From NCBI GenBank assembly GCA_019422065.1, contig JAHZEA010000014.1, positions 2,363-65,950 on the forward strand: a stretch of 63,588 nt of DNA. Direction: 5' to 3'. Below are positions 1-8,058 of this stretch, piece by piece. The position numbers and the translations under genes were made by a program. The notes beneath the pieces were generated by a model that did no database searches, was not told the DNA's origin, and saw only the letters and a program-made list of their open reading frames with translations. How positions within the stretch are numbered: the first letter of the stretch is position 1; each line of letters begins with the position of its first letter. Origin of the DNA: Lachnospiraceae bacterium. Its GTDB lineage: Bacteria; Bacillota; Clostridia; Lachnospirales; Anaerotignaceae.

Positions 1-308
1 CTCTTGCCCTTGAGACATTTGCTTACAGAGTAGCTAAGACAATAGGTGAGTATGTTGCTACAATGAACGGTGTTGACGCTATCGTATTTACAGCAGGTCT
101 TGGCGAAAACAGCGGTCCTACAAGACAGCTTATTTGCAATTACCTTGGATATTTAGGCATAGAGCTTGACAGCTACAAGAACTCACTTAGAGGACAGGCT
201 GTTGAAATTACAACAAAACAGTCAAGAGTTCAGGTATATGTAATACCTACAAATGAAGAGCTTGTTATTGCAAGAGATACAAAGGAAATTGTTGAAGCTC
301 AGGCTTAA
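1..308 (+). CDS. ackA: Acetate kinase, C-terminal part (5' end outside window)
   Basis: Acetate kinase interconverts acetate + ATP and acetyl phosphate + ADP in the cytoplasm, the last step of Pta-Ack acetate fermentation. The reading frame is open from base 3, so this is the 3' end of a longer gene. The visible residues carry the family C-terminal signature VDAIVFTAGLGENSG, the nucleotide-binding region of the ASKHA kinase fold. The end (KEIVEAQA) is typical in length for AckA. A terminator follows directly, so the gene does not run into the yceD-rpmF group. Assignment is firm; only about a quarter of the protein is visible. Confidence 0.95.
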   Translation, partial: LALETFAYRVAKTIGEYVATMNGVDAIVFTAGLGENSGPTRQLICNYLGYLGIELDSYKNSLRGQAVEITTKQSRVQVYVIPTNEELVIARDTKEIVEAQA

Positions 309-316
309 TTAAACTC

Positions 317-345
317 AGCCGGAGAATTTATTCTCCGGCTATATA
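317..345 (+). terminator. Terminator after ackA
   Basis: A perfect 10-bp stem (317-326 with 331-340) with loop TTTA follows the ackA stop. The downstream tract is only loosely T-rich, so efficiency is uncertain. Confidence 0.7.
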
Positions 346-382
346 ATGTTTTGTATTTTTTGGCGTAAAATATAAAAAATAT

Positions 383-411
383 TTGACAAATTTATTGTCA
401 TTGTATATAAT
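383..411 (+). promoter_or_regulatory. Sigma-A type promoter for yceD-rpmF
   Basis: TTGACA at 383-388 and TATAAT at 406-411 are both perfect consensus, with a 17-bp spacer. It lies 30 bases before the GTG start of the YceD gene, with no other start between. Confidence 0.8.
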
Positions 412-440
412 GATAAAAGTGTGACTTTCGGGGTGATAGT

Positions 441-944
441 GTGTTTGTTGATATTTCTGAAATTTTAATGAAAAAGGGCCAAAGTGTTACTTTTGATATT
501 TCAAAAGATTTATCATCAGACGATTATAAGCCCAATATAAATAAGTTTCTCTCGCCTGTAAAGGTTGAAGGAACAGTTACCAATGTTGACGGAAAGTTTG
601 AGCTTAAAGCTAAGGGTTCTGTTAATGTGCTTTTAAGCTGTAGCAGATGCCTTAAGGATATTGAGCAGGAGCTTTTATTTGACATTGATGAAATTTATAC
701 TAATACAGGCAATGAAGAAGAGGCAGAAACTTTTAATGGAAGTATAATTGAGCTTTCCTCTGTTGTTAGAAGAAGCATTTTATTCAGCCTTCCTATGAAG
801 GTTGTTTGCAGCGAGGACTGTAAAGGTCTTTGTCCTGTATGCGGAAAGGATTTAAACGAAGGTGAGTGTAACTGCGATACTTCTTATATAAATCCTAAGT
901 TTGAAAGTCTGCGTTCTCTATTCAAGTGTGATGAGGAGGTGTAG
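441..944 (+). CDS. yceD: YceD/DUF177 family protein
   Basis: YceD (DUF177) proteins are small cytoplasmic proteins almost always encoded just before rpmF. They are linked genetically to 23S rRNA/large-subunit maturation, but their biochemistry is not settled. The 167-residue protein has the family's mid-protein CSRC pair and a C-terminal Cys cluster (CSEDCKGLCPVCG ... CNC) that suggests a zinc site. The start is GTG at 441, preceded by a GGGGTGA-like site. The stop is two bases before the rpmF ATG, and the rpmF ribosome binding site (GAGGAGGTG) lies inside this gene, which indicates translational coupling. Confidence 0.9.
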   Translation: MFVDISEILMKKGQSVTFDISKDLSSDDYKPNINKFLSPVKVEGTVTNVDGKFELKAKGSVNVLLSCSRCLKDIEQELLFDIDEIYTNTGNEEEAETFNGSIIELSSVVRRSILFSLPMKVVCSEDCKGLCPVCGKDLNEGECNCDTSYINPKFESLRSLFKCDEEV

Positions 945-946
945 AA

Positions 947-1126
947 ATGGCTGTACCAAAGGGAAAAGTATCAAAAGCAAGAAGAGATAGAAGAAAGGCA
1001 CAGAGCTGGAAAATAGCTACTCCTACATTAGTAGCTTGCAGCAAGTGCGGTGAATTAATGGTACCTCACAAAGTTTGCAAGAACTGTGGTTCTTACAACA
1101 AACAGGTAGTTTTAGACGTTGAATAA
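947..1126 (+). CDS. rpmF: 50S ribosomal protein L32
   Basis: Ribosomal protein L32, a structural protein of the 50S subunit. The 59-residue product begins MAVPKGKVSKARRDRR, the hallmark N-terminus. It carries a zinc-ribbon with Cys31, Cys34, Cys44 and Cys47, so this is the zinc-binding (C+) paralog type. It follows yceD by 2 bases and is followed by a terminator-like hairpin before plsX. The rpmF-plsX linkage is conserved from Firmicutes to Proteobacteria. The base pattern (ATG at 947 behind GAGGAGGTG) makes the start certain. Confidence 0.97.
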   Translation: MAVPKGKVSKARRDRRKAQSWKIATPTLVACSKCGELMVPHKVCKNCGSYNKQVVLDVE

Positions 1127-1141
1127 TCTAAACATCAGGAA

Positions 1142-1182
1142 GGCAGCTTTAAGATTTTGTTAATCTTGATGCTGTCTTTTTT
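1142..1182 (+). terminator. Terminator-like hairpin between rpmF and plsX
   Basis: An imperfect hairpin (1142-1156 with 1161-1176; inner AAGATT/AATCTT, outer GGCAGC/GCTGTC) is followed by six T residues. It probably attenuates rather than fully ends transcription into plsX, since no clear new promoter is visible. Confidence 0.65.
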
Positions 1183-1211
1183 ATAATTTTTATTTCAGGA
1201 GTATATAATTT

Positions 1212-2198
1212 ATGGATAATGTTAAAATAGCTGTAGACGCCATGGGCGGCGATAATGCTCCTTTTGAAATAGTTAAAGGCGCTGTTGAGGCGGTTAATGA
1301 GTTTGGCTCCAATATTATACTTGTAGGACCGCAAGAAACAGTTGAAAAAGAGCTTGCAAAGTATACATTTGATAAATCTAAAATATCCATTAAAAACGCC
1401 ACAGAGGTGATTTCAACTGATGAGTCACCAACAAATGCCATAAGACGAAAAAAAGATTCATCTATTGTTGTAGGGCTTAATTTAGTTAAAAATGGCGAGG
1501 CTTCGGCTTTTGTTTCGGCAGGAAGCACAGGCGCTGTTTTAACAGGCGGAACTTTTATAATTGGCAGGATTAAAGGCATTGAAAGGCCAGCTCTTGGTAC
1601 ATGCCTTCCTACAGTTAGCGGGTTTACATTTCTTTTAGACAGTGGAGCTAATGTGGATTGTAAAAGCACTTATCTTTTACAGTTTGCAAAAATGGCGTCG
1701 GTTTATGTTGAGCATGTTATGGGTGTTAATAACCCAACTGTGGGCCTTATTAACATAGGCGCTGAAAAAGAAAAAGGCAACGCGCTTACTAAAGAAACTT
1801 ATGAGCTTTTAGAAGGCTCGGAGCTTAATTTTATTGGCAATGTAGAGCCAAGGGACATACCTTTCCAGAAGGCGGATGTTTTGGTATGCGATGGTTTTGC
1901 AGGAAACACAGTACTTAAATTTGCTGAAGGCTTAAGCTCGGCACTTATAAGCATTATAAAAGACGAGATTACAGCCGGACTTTATAAAATACCGGCAGCG
2001 TTTTTAATTAAGCCTTTTAAAAATATTAAAAAAAGATTCGACTCAGAAGAAGTCGGCGGAGCACCATTTTTAGGCTTAAAATCCCTTGTTGTCAAGGCTC
2101 ATGGAAGTTCTAAGGCAAAAGGCATAAAAAATGCCATAAAACAGTGCGAAATTTTTGTTGAAAAAGATATTGTATTAAAAATAGAAGAACAGCTATAA
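1212..2198 (+). CDS. plsX: Phosphate acyltransferase PlsX
   Basis: PlsX converts acyl-ACP plus phosphate to acyl phosphate, the acyl donor for PlsY in membrane phospholipid synthesis. The protein has 328 residues, the usual length. It starts with the family motif AVDAMGGDNAP (about residues 8-18) and contains the SAGSTGAVL and GANVDCK segments. An AGGAG at about 1197 precedes the ATG. It is followed by acpP and rnc, the standard lipid/ACP neighbourhood. In many Firmicutes fabD/fabG/fabF sit nearby, but here they do not. Confidence 0.96.
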   Translation: MDNVKIAVDAMGGDNAPFEIVKGAVEAVNEFGSNIILVGPQETVEKELAKYTFDKSKISIKNATEVISTDESPTNAIRRKKDSSIVVGLNLVKNGEASAFVSAGSTGAVLTGGTFIIGRIKGIERPALGTCLPTVSGFTFLLDSGANVDCKSTYLLQFAKMASVYVEHVMGVNNPTVGLINIGAEKEKGNALTKETYELLEGSELNFIGNVEPRDIPFQKADVLVCDGFAGNTVLKFAEGLSSALISIIKDEITAGLYKIPAAFLIKPFKNIKKRFDSEEVGGAPFLGLKSLVVKAHGSSKAKGIKNAIKQCEIFVEKDIVLKIEEQL

Positions 2199-2245
2199 TG
2201 TATTAGTAATTTATATCAATTTTATTTTTTGGAGGGTGTATTGTT

Positions 2246-2473
2246 ATGGATAAAGCGCAGGTTATTTCAATAATCGCTGAGCAGTTAGGAATTTCTGAGT
2301 CTGAGATTTCAGAGGAAACAGCATTTGCTGATCTTGGCGCAGATTCTCTTGATTTATTCCAGATAATTTCTGCTCTTGAAGAAGAGTTCAATATTGAGTT
2401 TGATAATGAGCAGGTTGAAAAAATCAAGACCGTAGGCGACGCTATGGAATATATTAAAGCGGCGGTGGAGTAA
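2246..2473 (+). CDS. acpP: Acyl carrier protein
   Basis: A 75-residue acidic acyl carrier protein, the carrier of growing fatty acyl chains and the substrate of PlsX. Ser34 in GADSLDL is the 4'-phosphopantetheine attachment site. A strong GGAGGGTG site lies before the ATG. It lies 47 bases after plsX and 4 bases before rnc, so all three are probably co-transcribed. Confidence 0.97.
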   Translation: MDKAQVISIIAEQLGISESEISEETAFADLGADSLDLFQIISALEEEFNIEFDNEQVEKIKTVGDAMEYIKAAVE

Positions 2474-2477
2474 TTAT

Positions 2478-3170
2478 ATGAACAATCAACTGACAGAATT
2501 TGAAAGTATAATTGGCTACAGTTTTAAAGACAAAAGTATTCTTTCTCTTGCATTAACTCATAGTTCATATGCTAACGAGCATAAACTCGGAAAGTTTGAG
2601 TATAACGAGCGTCTTGAGTTTTTGGGTGATGCTGTATTGGAATTTTTCGTTAGCTCTTATATATACGAAAAATATCCGGAACTGCCTGAGGGCGAGCTTA
2701 CAAAGCTGCGCGCCAGTGTGGTTTGTGAAGGGTCTCTTGCTAAAAAAGCGCATGATATTCATTTAGGTGATTATCTGTTTTTAGGTAAAGGCGAGGAGCT
2801 TACAGGTGGCAGAAACAGAGAGAGCATATTGGCAGATGCTTTTGAGGCTGTTATAGGCGCTGTTTTAATAGACGGTGGTATTGACTGTGCTCAAAAGTAT
2901 GTAATGGGACTGATGCAAAATGTAATCGATTCTGTCAGGGGCAGCTTTATGCTTATGGATTACAAAACGAGGCTTCAGGAGGAGATACAAAAAAGCAGCA
3001 AAGAGCCTGTTTGCTACGCCATTGTTAAAGAAACAGGTCCAGACCACGGTAAGCTGTTTGAAGCTGAGGTTTCTCATCATGGGCAAAAGCTTGGTTCAGG
3101 CTTCGGTAAAAGTAAAAAAGAAGCTGAGCAAAATGCCGCTAAAAACGCCTTAAACAATATGAAAAAGTGA
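2478..3170 (+). CDS. rnc: Ribonuclease III
   Basis: RNase III cuts double-stranded RNA, including rRNA precursors and leader hairpins (see the pnp leader at 60390). The 230-residue protein has the endonuclease signature NERLEFLGDAVL near residue 43, with the catalytic acidic residues, and a C-terminal double-stranded RNA-binding domain (about residues 155-228, ending KKEAEQNAAKNAL). It starts 4 bases after acpP and ends at TGA, followed by a terminator. Length and architecture are normal. Confidence 0.97.
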   Translation: MNNQLTEFESIIGYSFKDKSILSLALTHSSYANEHKLGKFEYNERLEFLGDAVLEFFVSSYIYEKYPELPEGELTKLRASVVCEGSLAKKAHDIHLGDYLFLGKGEELTGGRNRESILADAFEAVIGAVLIDGGIDCAQKYVMGLMQNVIDSVRGSFMLMDYKTRLQEEIQKSSKEPVCYAIVKETGPDHGKLFEAEVSHHGQKLGSGFGKSKKEAEQNAAKNALNNMKK

Positions 3171-3174
3171 TGAA

Positions 3175-3209
3175 ACAGGAAATGCCTTAATTGGCGTTTC
3201 CTGTATTTT
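3175..3209 (+). terminator. Terminator after rnc
   Basis: A 12-bp stem (3175-3186 with 3193-3204, one G-U pair) with a TTAATT loop is followed by TATTTTT. Confidence 0.85.
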
Positions 3210-3241
3210 TCTATGCGTATTTAAAACTTGGAGGTGTAGAT

Positions 3242-4135
3242 ATGAAGGCACAGTATCTGACGCCGGCTGTTACGGTTTTTGATAACAACGGCAATGTTGA
3301 CGAACAAGGCTGCTGTAGGCTTTATGACCATTTAATTTCTGGCGGCATTGACGGAATAGTGGTTATGGGAAGTACGGGCGAGTTTTTTGAAATGACAATG
3401 GATGAGATTAAAAGGCTCATTGACATTTCTACACAGCACTGCAAAGGCAGGACAAGGCTTTTAATAGGTACAAGCCGTATGATAGCCGATGAAACAATAG
3501 AGCTTGGAAATTATGCCGTTGAAAAGGGCGCTGATGGAGTTATGATTATATCTCCTTATTATTTTCAGCTTTCTGATGAGAGTATTGAATATTATTATGA
3601 CTTGGTATGTGACGGCATAAAAGGCGATATTTACCTTTACAACTATCCAGACATAACAGGGCACCAAATTAATTACGATGTGGTTTTAAGGCTTTTAAAA
3701 AAGCATAAAAACCTTAAAGGCATTAAAGATACAACAGCCCTTGTTTCACATACACGTGATTTAATTAATAATATACTGCCTGAATATCCTGATTTTGAAA
3801 TATATAACGGTTTTGACGAGAATTTTGCTTATGTAGCTCTTTCAGGCGGAGCTGGCGTTATAGGTGGCTTATCAAACCTTATACCTGATATATTCTCAAA
3901 ATGGGTTAAAGCAGTAAACAGCGGTGATGCAGAGGGTATAGCTCAAGGTCAGAAAGTTATAGATAAGGCTATGGAAATATATGCTATAAACAAACCTTTT
4001 ATACCTACAATTAAAAGAGCACTTAATTTACGCGGTATAAATATAAATGAGTATGTTAAACCACCGTTTTTGCCTATTAACGACAAACAGGAAGAAAAGT
4101 TAATAAGCATAATGAAAGATATAGGCATACTTTGA
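3242..4135 (+). CDS. Dihydrodipicolinate synthase / N-acetylneuraminate lyase family protein
   Basis: A class I aldolase-type TIM-barrel lyase of the DapA/NanA family, 297 residues. Lys162 in LKGIKDT is the Schiff-base lysine, Tyr133 in YLYNYP the catalytic tyrosine, and STGEFFE (residues 44-50) the family's substrate carboxylate-binding turn. The ATG at 3242 is chosen because CTTGGAGGTG lies just upstream; an earlier in-frame ATG at 3191 lies inside the rnc terminator. It is flanked by terminators, so it forms a single-gene unit away from lysine genes. Whether it makes dihydrodipicolinate or cleaves another 2-oxo acid cannot be told from sequence. Confidence 0.85.
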   Translation: MKAQYLTPAVTVFDNNGNVDEQGCCRLYDHLISGGIDGIVVMGSTGEFFEMTMDEIKRLIDISTQHCKGRTRLLIGTSRMIADETIELGNYAVEKGADGVMIISPYYFQLSDESIEYYYDLVCDGIKGDIYLYNYPDITGHQINYDVVLRLLKKHKNLKGIKDTTALVSHTRDLINNILPEYPDFEIYNGFDENFAYVALSGGAGVIGGLSNLIPDIFSKWVKAVNSGDAEGIAQGQKVIDKAMEIYAINKPFIPTIKRALNLRGININEYVKPPFLPINDKQEEKLISIMKDIGIL

Positions 4136-4142
4136 TACATAT

Positions 4143-4188
4143 ACAGTCTTGTTTTTGATTAGATATTAAAAACAGGGCTGTTTTTTTA
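4143..4188 (+). terminator. Terminator after the DapA-family gene
   Basis: A 14-bp stem with G-U pairs (4143-4156 with 4168-4181) is followed by eight T residues. Confidence 0.85.
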
Positions 4189-4269
4189 CTTTCAAACAAT
4201 ATATAATTGTGATTGTTTTGTGAAAATTATCACTTAAATTGTATATTTTTTGTTTTATTTATGTATATA

Positions 4270-4298
4270 TTGAATTTGTTTTATAAGAGGTATATAAT
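4270..4298 (+). promoter_or_regulatory. Promoter for the lipoprotein gene
   Basis: TTGAAT at 4270-4275 and a perfect TATAAT at 4293-4298 are 17 bp apart, about 75 bases before the TTG start at 4374. Confidence 0.65.
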
Positions 4299-4373
4299 AA
4301 AAATATGAATATATGGTTATAAATGTATATTGATTTAGTTATAATGTGGAAATGTTTAAAAGGAGGCGAAGAT

Positions 4374-5045
4374 TTGAAAAAACGTATTATTAGTTTAATT
4401 TTACCTTTGGCTTTTGCTTTTGCTGCGGCAGGGTGTACTGTAAATTCTGTTTCAGATGGGGATTTTTATAAAAAAGGTCTAAGTTTAGTTGAAAAAATGG
4501 ATGATATGGCTGAATGTGCTGATTATATAGCTTTGCTTTCATCATCACAGGATATGAGCAGTATTATTAAAGAAATTGGGGGCAATGACTACTCTAAGCC
4601 TAAAGCCGTTTATAAAGTAACAGTTACGCCAGAAGAAGTAGATAATATTATTACTGAAATGTTAGGTGAAGATATTAATTTACCTGATGAGATTTTATCT
4701 GAAGCAAGAATGCGTTTAGTTTTGTCTTTTCCTTCAAGAATAAACGCTATGGAAGGCTCTTATGCTTTAGCATCTACAAGTATTTTAACAAAAAGTGAAA
4801 GCTTTATAAGCAGCTCAAATGAAGAATACAGTATGTATTTCTATATTTATGACGGTGGGTATTCTGCATGTGTAACATTTATTCCGGGAGAAAACAATAT
4901 AGTTTCCTCTACAGGATATTTTATTATAAATGATGATTTATCAAATGTTGCTTCACAGGACGAGTTTTCACAATGGCTTTTTGACATTACAAGACTTATA
5001 GATGTTGAAGTTGAAGAAGTTTCGGAAAGTACAGAAGCAAAATAA
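4374..5045 (+). CDS. Predicted lipoprotein of unknown function
   Basis: A 223-residue protein that I do not recognise. TTG at 4374 is the likely start: it sits behind a strong AAAGGAGGCG and gives a classic signal peptide (KKR, then a hydrophobic stretch) ending in AAAGC. This is a lipobox, so Cys would be lipidated and the protein anchored outside the membrane. The mature part is acidic, rich in Ser, and has repeated short helices and strands but no catalytic motif that I can see. It lies 114 bases before a secreted glycosidase and could act with it at the cell surface; that link is inference. Confidence 0.75.
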   Translation: MKKRIISLILPLAFAFAAAGCTVNSVSDGDFYKKGLSLVEKMDDMAECADYIALLSSSQDMSSIIKEIGGNDYSKPKAVYKVTVTPEEVDNIITEMLGEDINLPDEILSEARMRLVLSFPSRINAMEGSYALASTSILTKSESFISSSNEEYSMYFYIYDGGYSACVTFIPGENNIVSSTGYFIINDDLSNVASQDEFSQWLFDITRLIDVEVEEVSESTEAK

Positions 5046-5159
5046 ATACTTCTAAAGCCAGAAAAAGTTTTTATAGGGCTTAATTATGAATTTGCTGAAT
5101 TTTTTAATTAATCATATTAAAAATATGCTTTAATAAGAAGCATTTAAGGGGGAATTTTT

Positions 5160-6782
5160 ATGAAATTATTTTCTAAAAGAGCTGCTGCAATAGCTGTTGG
5201 CTTTTCGCTGTTAGGCTCAGTTGCAGCATACGGAGCACATCCGGCAGGATATTGGCCATATCTTCAGGCATTTCAGCAGGCACAGCAATCGGGGGATAAA
5301 AATGCCATGGTATCAACAGGTGAGGCACTGCTTAATTACTACTCAGGGCTCCCTATGGATACTGATACAGCTGGAGTAAGGTATAATGTTTATTACAACA
5401 ATTATTCCATTTATGAAGGCATGGGCAAAATGCAGCAGGCTAAAGAAGCTCTTCAGGGGGTTATTGATACAGGTACATATCTTAACTTTACTGACGCTGT
5501 AATTATGGCTAAAGAAAGAATTAGAAAGATTGACCCTAAGGCTGAGGTATATACTGTTTCATCAACTCAAACAGCGCCATATTACGGAGCTAAAAATGAG
5601 CCAAAAAGCGGTACATTATACGGAAGATGCTATACAGAAGCAGCTGAAAGCAGTTTATACGATTGTTCTATAGTTTCGTTTTATGTAGAGCTTGGAAGCG
5701 GACATAATTCGGCTCAGGACTATGCTTGGAAGATAGATGAGTTTGATAATGGCAGCAGAGCTATATTAATTAATTTAAACTTCCCAAGCGAAGGTGGAAC
5801 AGTTTCTCAGGTAAACAGTGGCAGTCTTGACGGAGAAATTAATGAAACACTTTCATATTTAGCTACCCTTAAAGGTCCTGTATTCTTACGTATAGGCGGA
5901 GAAATGAATGTTTGGACAAATAAAACAACACCGGCTGATTTTAAAACAGCTTATGCACATATAGCAAGTATGGCAAGAAGCAAGGCGCCTAATGTTGCTT
6001 TAGTATTTTCTCCAAGTTATGCTTCACCTTGGGGAGAAGACATGGAAAGCTTTTACCCAGACTCATCACTTGTTGACTGGGTTGGCGCTTCGTTATATAT
6101 GAATAAATACCAGTTTGCAAATAATATGAGTTCAGCAGGGGATGCCAACGATATGTATTTCGGTCTTGGCCAATATGCTGATGCTGTTAAAAACCTTGAG
6201 CATGTAGCAGATATTGCAGCTAAGTACAATAAACCTATAATTGTAACAGAATCAGGCAGCGGATATGCTTCTTCAAGCGGTGGAGAGGATTTATCTGCAT
6301 TTGCTGCAAACCGCTTAACAGAGCTTTATGGAACAATTAATATGGTATATCCTCAGGTTAAGGCAATACTCCATTTTGACAATAATTTAGGCGGTTTTAT
6401 GTATTCTTTAAATGGCAACAGCACAGTAAAAGCAGCCTATGACAAAGCTACAGCTGATAACCCTACACTTGTTAAATCAGTTGGACAGAGCGCACCTTCT
6501 TTTGTAAAGCTCAACGGTGCCAGCGGTTTAACAGGCAATATTACATTAAAGGCTTATTGTGATGTGCCTAATCAGAGTGTTACAGTTACATACACAATAG
6601 ATGGAGCACAGAAGGGCTCATCTTCGGCTATGCCTTTTGGTGTAAATATTGATACAGCTTCTCTTTCAGCTGGTGAACACACACTTCAGGTTGTATTTAA
6701 AGCTTCAAACGGCTACAGTGTAACTAAAACTTACAGCATGGTAAAAGATGCTTCTGGAGCAGTTTCTTTTACTCAGAAATAA
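5160..6782 (+). CDS. Secreted glycoside hydrolase, GH26-like TIM barrel, with C-terminal Ig-like domain
   Basis: A 540-residue exported protein. Residues 1-25 form a signal peptide ending near AYGA. Residues ~30-125 form a helical, tetratricopeptide-like region (paired helices with Tyr and Gln). Residues ~165-430 look like a clan-A TIM barrel: FLRIGGEMNVW carries the probable acid/base Glu248 and IIVTESGSGY the probable nucleophile Glu364, the spacing and wording of mannanase-like GH26 enzymes. Residues ~450-540 are an Ig-like beta domain. The polysaccharide substrate cannot be stated; beta-mannan or a cell-wall/spore polymer are the options. AAGGGGG precedes the ATG. Confidence 0.75.
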   Translation: MKLFSKRAAAIAVGFSLLGSVAAYGAHPAGYWPYLQAFQQAQQSGDKNAMVSTGEALLNYYSGLPMDTDTAGVRYNVYYNNYSIYEGMGKMQQAKEALQGVIDTGTYLNFTDAVIMAKERIRKIDPKAEVYTVSSTQTAPYYGAKNEPKSGTLYGRCYTEAAESSLYDCSIVSFYVELGSGHNSAQDYAWKIDEFDNGSRAILINLNFPSEGGTVSQVNSGSLDGEINETLSYLATLKGPVFLRIGGEMNVWTNKTTPADFKTAYAHIASMARSKAPNVALVFSPSYASPWGEDMESFYPDSSLVDWVGASLYMNKYQFANNMSSAGDANDMYFGLGQYADAVKNLEHVADIAAKYNKPIIVTESGSGYASSSGGEDLSAFAANRLTELYGTINMVYPQVKAILHFDNNLGGFMYSLNGNSTVKAAYDKATADNPTLVKSVGQSAPSFVKLNGASGLTGNITLKAYCDVPNQSVTVTYTIDGAQKGSSSAMPFGVNIDTASLSAGEHTLQVVFKASNGYSVTKTYSMVKDASGAVSFTQK

Positions 6783-6814
6783 AAAGAACAGTAATTTAAT
6801 GCTTTGATTATATT

Positions 6815-6905
6815 AAAAAAGGCTTTTCATTAAATCATTGAATGTTAAAAGATAGATGTTTGTCTAACTTTTTATCAGGCGGGATTAAATGAAGGCCTTT
6901 TTTGT
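6815..6905 (+). terminator. Long terminator hairpin after the glycosidase
   Basis: A ~18-bp imperfect stem (6815-6835 with 6884-6903) encloses a ~48-base loop and ends in six T residues. Confidence 0.7.
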
Positions 6906-6952
6906 TGTTTATAATTATTGATGCATAATTAATCTTAATAGTAAGTAAGTTA

Positions 6953-6981
6953 TTGAAAAAAAGCGCCAAATAAGATATACT
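6953..6981 (+). promoter_or_regulatory. Promoter for the Nudix gene
   Basis: TTGAAA at 6953-6958 and TATACT at 6976-6981 are 17 bp apart, about 40 bases before the GTG start at 7020. Confidence 0.65.
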
Positions 6982-7019
6982 AAAAACAGTCGTAGTAGAA
7001 ATTAACGGGGGTATTAAAT

Positions 7020-7484
7020 GTGACAGAGGCAGTCAGCTGCGGCGGCATTGTAATTCACAAATGGAAAATACTGCTTTTATACAAAAATCAAAATGGCAAA
7101 TATATGGGCTGGGTTCTTCCTAAAGGAACAGTTGAAGAAGGCGAGTGCCATGCTCAAACGGCACTTAGGGAAGTCCATGAGGAAACAGGCTCAAGCGCTA
7201 ATATTATTAAATATGTAGGTAAAACGCAGTATAGTTTTCATGGAGATGATGACATAATAAATAAAACAGTTCATTGGTATCTTATGGAGACAAATTCATT
7301 TTTCAGCAGGCCGCAGAGTGAGGAATTTTTTGCAGATTCCGGCTTTTACAAGTTTCATGAAGCCTATCATCTGCTTAAATTTAATGATGAAAGACAAATA
7401 CTAAAAAAAGCGTATCAAATTTTTAGCGAAATTAACAAAGACAGTTTTTTTGAAGATAAAAACTTTTTCAAAAACTACTGTTAA
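7020..7484 (+). CDS. Nudix hydrolase
   Basis: A 154-residue Nudix hydrolase, which hydrolyses a nucleoside diphosphate linked to another group and requires Mg or Mn. The Nudix box is complete: G-T-V-E-E-G-E ... R-E-V-H-E-E-T-G (about residues 39-61). The start is GTG at 7020 behind ACGGGGG; the overlapping ATG at 7018 would hit TGA at once. The WVLPKGTVEEGE wording resembles the diadenosine polyphosphate/phosphohistidine-type Nudix families, but the substrate is unknown. The next gene follows after 21 bases and is probably in the same transcript. Confidence 0.88.
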   Translation: MTEAVSCGGIVIHKWKILLLYKNQNGKYMGWVLPKGTVEEGECHAQTALREVHEETGSSANIIKYVGKTQYSFHGDDDIINKTVHWYLMETNSFFSRPQSEEFFADSGFYKFHEAYHLLKFNDERQILKKAYQIFSEINKDSFFEDKNFFKNYC

Positions 7485-7505
7485 AAGTTTAAGGAGGGAT
7501 GCGAA

Positions 7506-7754
7506 ATGAAAAATTTCAGCGTAGAAGATGTAAGTTCAATCATTAAAGACATTAGAAACTCAGAGGAGAAAAAATCTCTTTATATTCTTCTTGGAGTATT
7601 TGTGGCTGTAGCTGCTGTTGCTATAGGCATTGCAGCTTTATTTATTAAAAAGCATTGTGATGAATGCAATGAAGATGATTTTTATGACGACTGGGATACT
7701 GAAGACGAGTGTGCCGACGATTGCTGCGGCTGCGAGTCTGACGAGAACGAGTAA
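7506..7754 (+). CDS. Small membrane protein with acidic, Cys-rich tail
   Basis: An 82-residue protein of unknown function. Residues ~1-22 are a charged cytoplasmic-type head. Residues ~23-47 form one hydrophobic membrane segment (Leu/Val/Ala-rich). The last ~35 residues are very acidic with six Cys in CDEC, CADDCCGC and nearby positions, a possible metal site. AAGGAGGGATG gives a strong start. Similar small single-span proteins with Asp/Glu/Cys tails occur in Clostridia, but no function is known to me. Confidence 0.75.
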   Translation: MKNFSVEDVSSIIKDIRNSEEKKSLYILLGVFVAVAAVAIGIAALFIKKHCDECNEDDFYDDWDTEDECADDCCGCESDENE

Positions 7755-7771
7755 TTAAGAATTATTATAAA

Positions 7772-7806
7772 AACAGACTGTGTGTTAATATGCAGTCTGT
7801 TTTTTA
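7772..7806 (+). terminator. Terminator after the small membrane protein gene
   Basis: A perfect 9-bp stem (7772-7780 with 7793-7801) is followed by a run of T. Confidence 0.85.
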
Positions 7807-7981
7807 TTTGATAAGCAAAGAAAAATTTATGCTTATAATCAATAGTATATTTATTTTAGTATTAAGAATTTTAAGTTGTATTTAGCTGCAAATAATAATA
7901 AAATACTGTAACTGAATTATTTTACTGTTTACATTCTATAATTTGTATTTATGTGTGTAAAATAGATTTTAATACTATATG

Positions 7982-8028
7982 GAAAACCCCTTTATTTAAA
8001 ACAAGTAGTTTTAAAAAGGGGTTTTTGT
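7982..8028. terminator. Bidirectional terminator for the AGCS symporter gene
   Basis: The hairpin AAAACCCCTTT...AAAGGGGTTTT has T runs on both strands, 30-75 bases beyond the stop of the minus-strand symporter gene. The 7807-7981 stretch before it holds nothing else I can recognise. Confidence 0.8.
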
Positions 8029-8058
8029 GTATATCAGTTTTTATTTAATTAATAGGGT

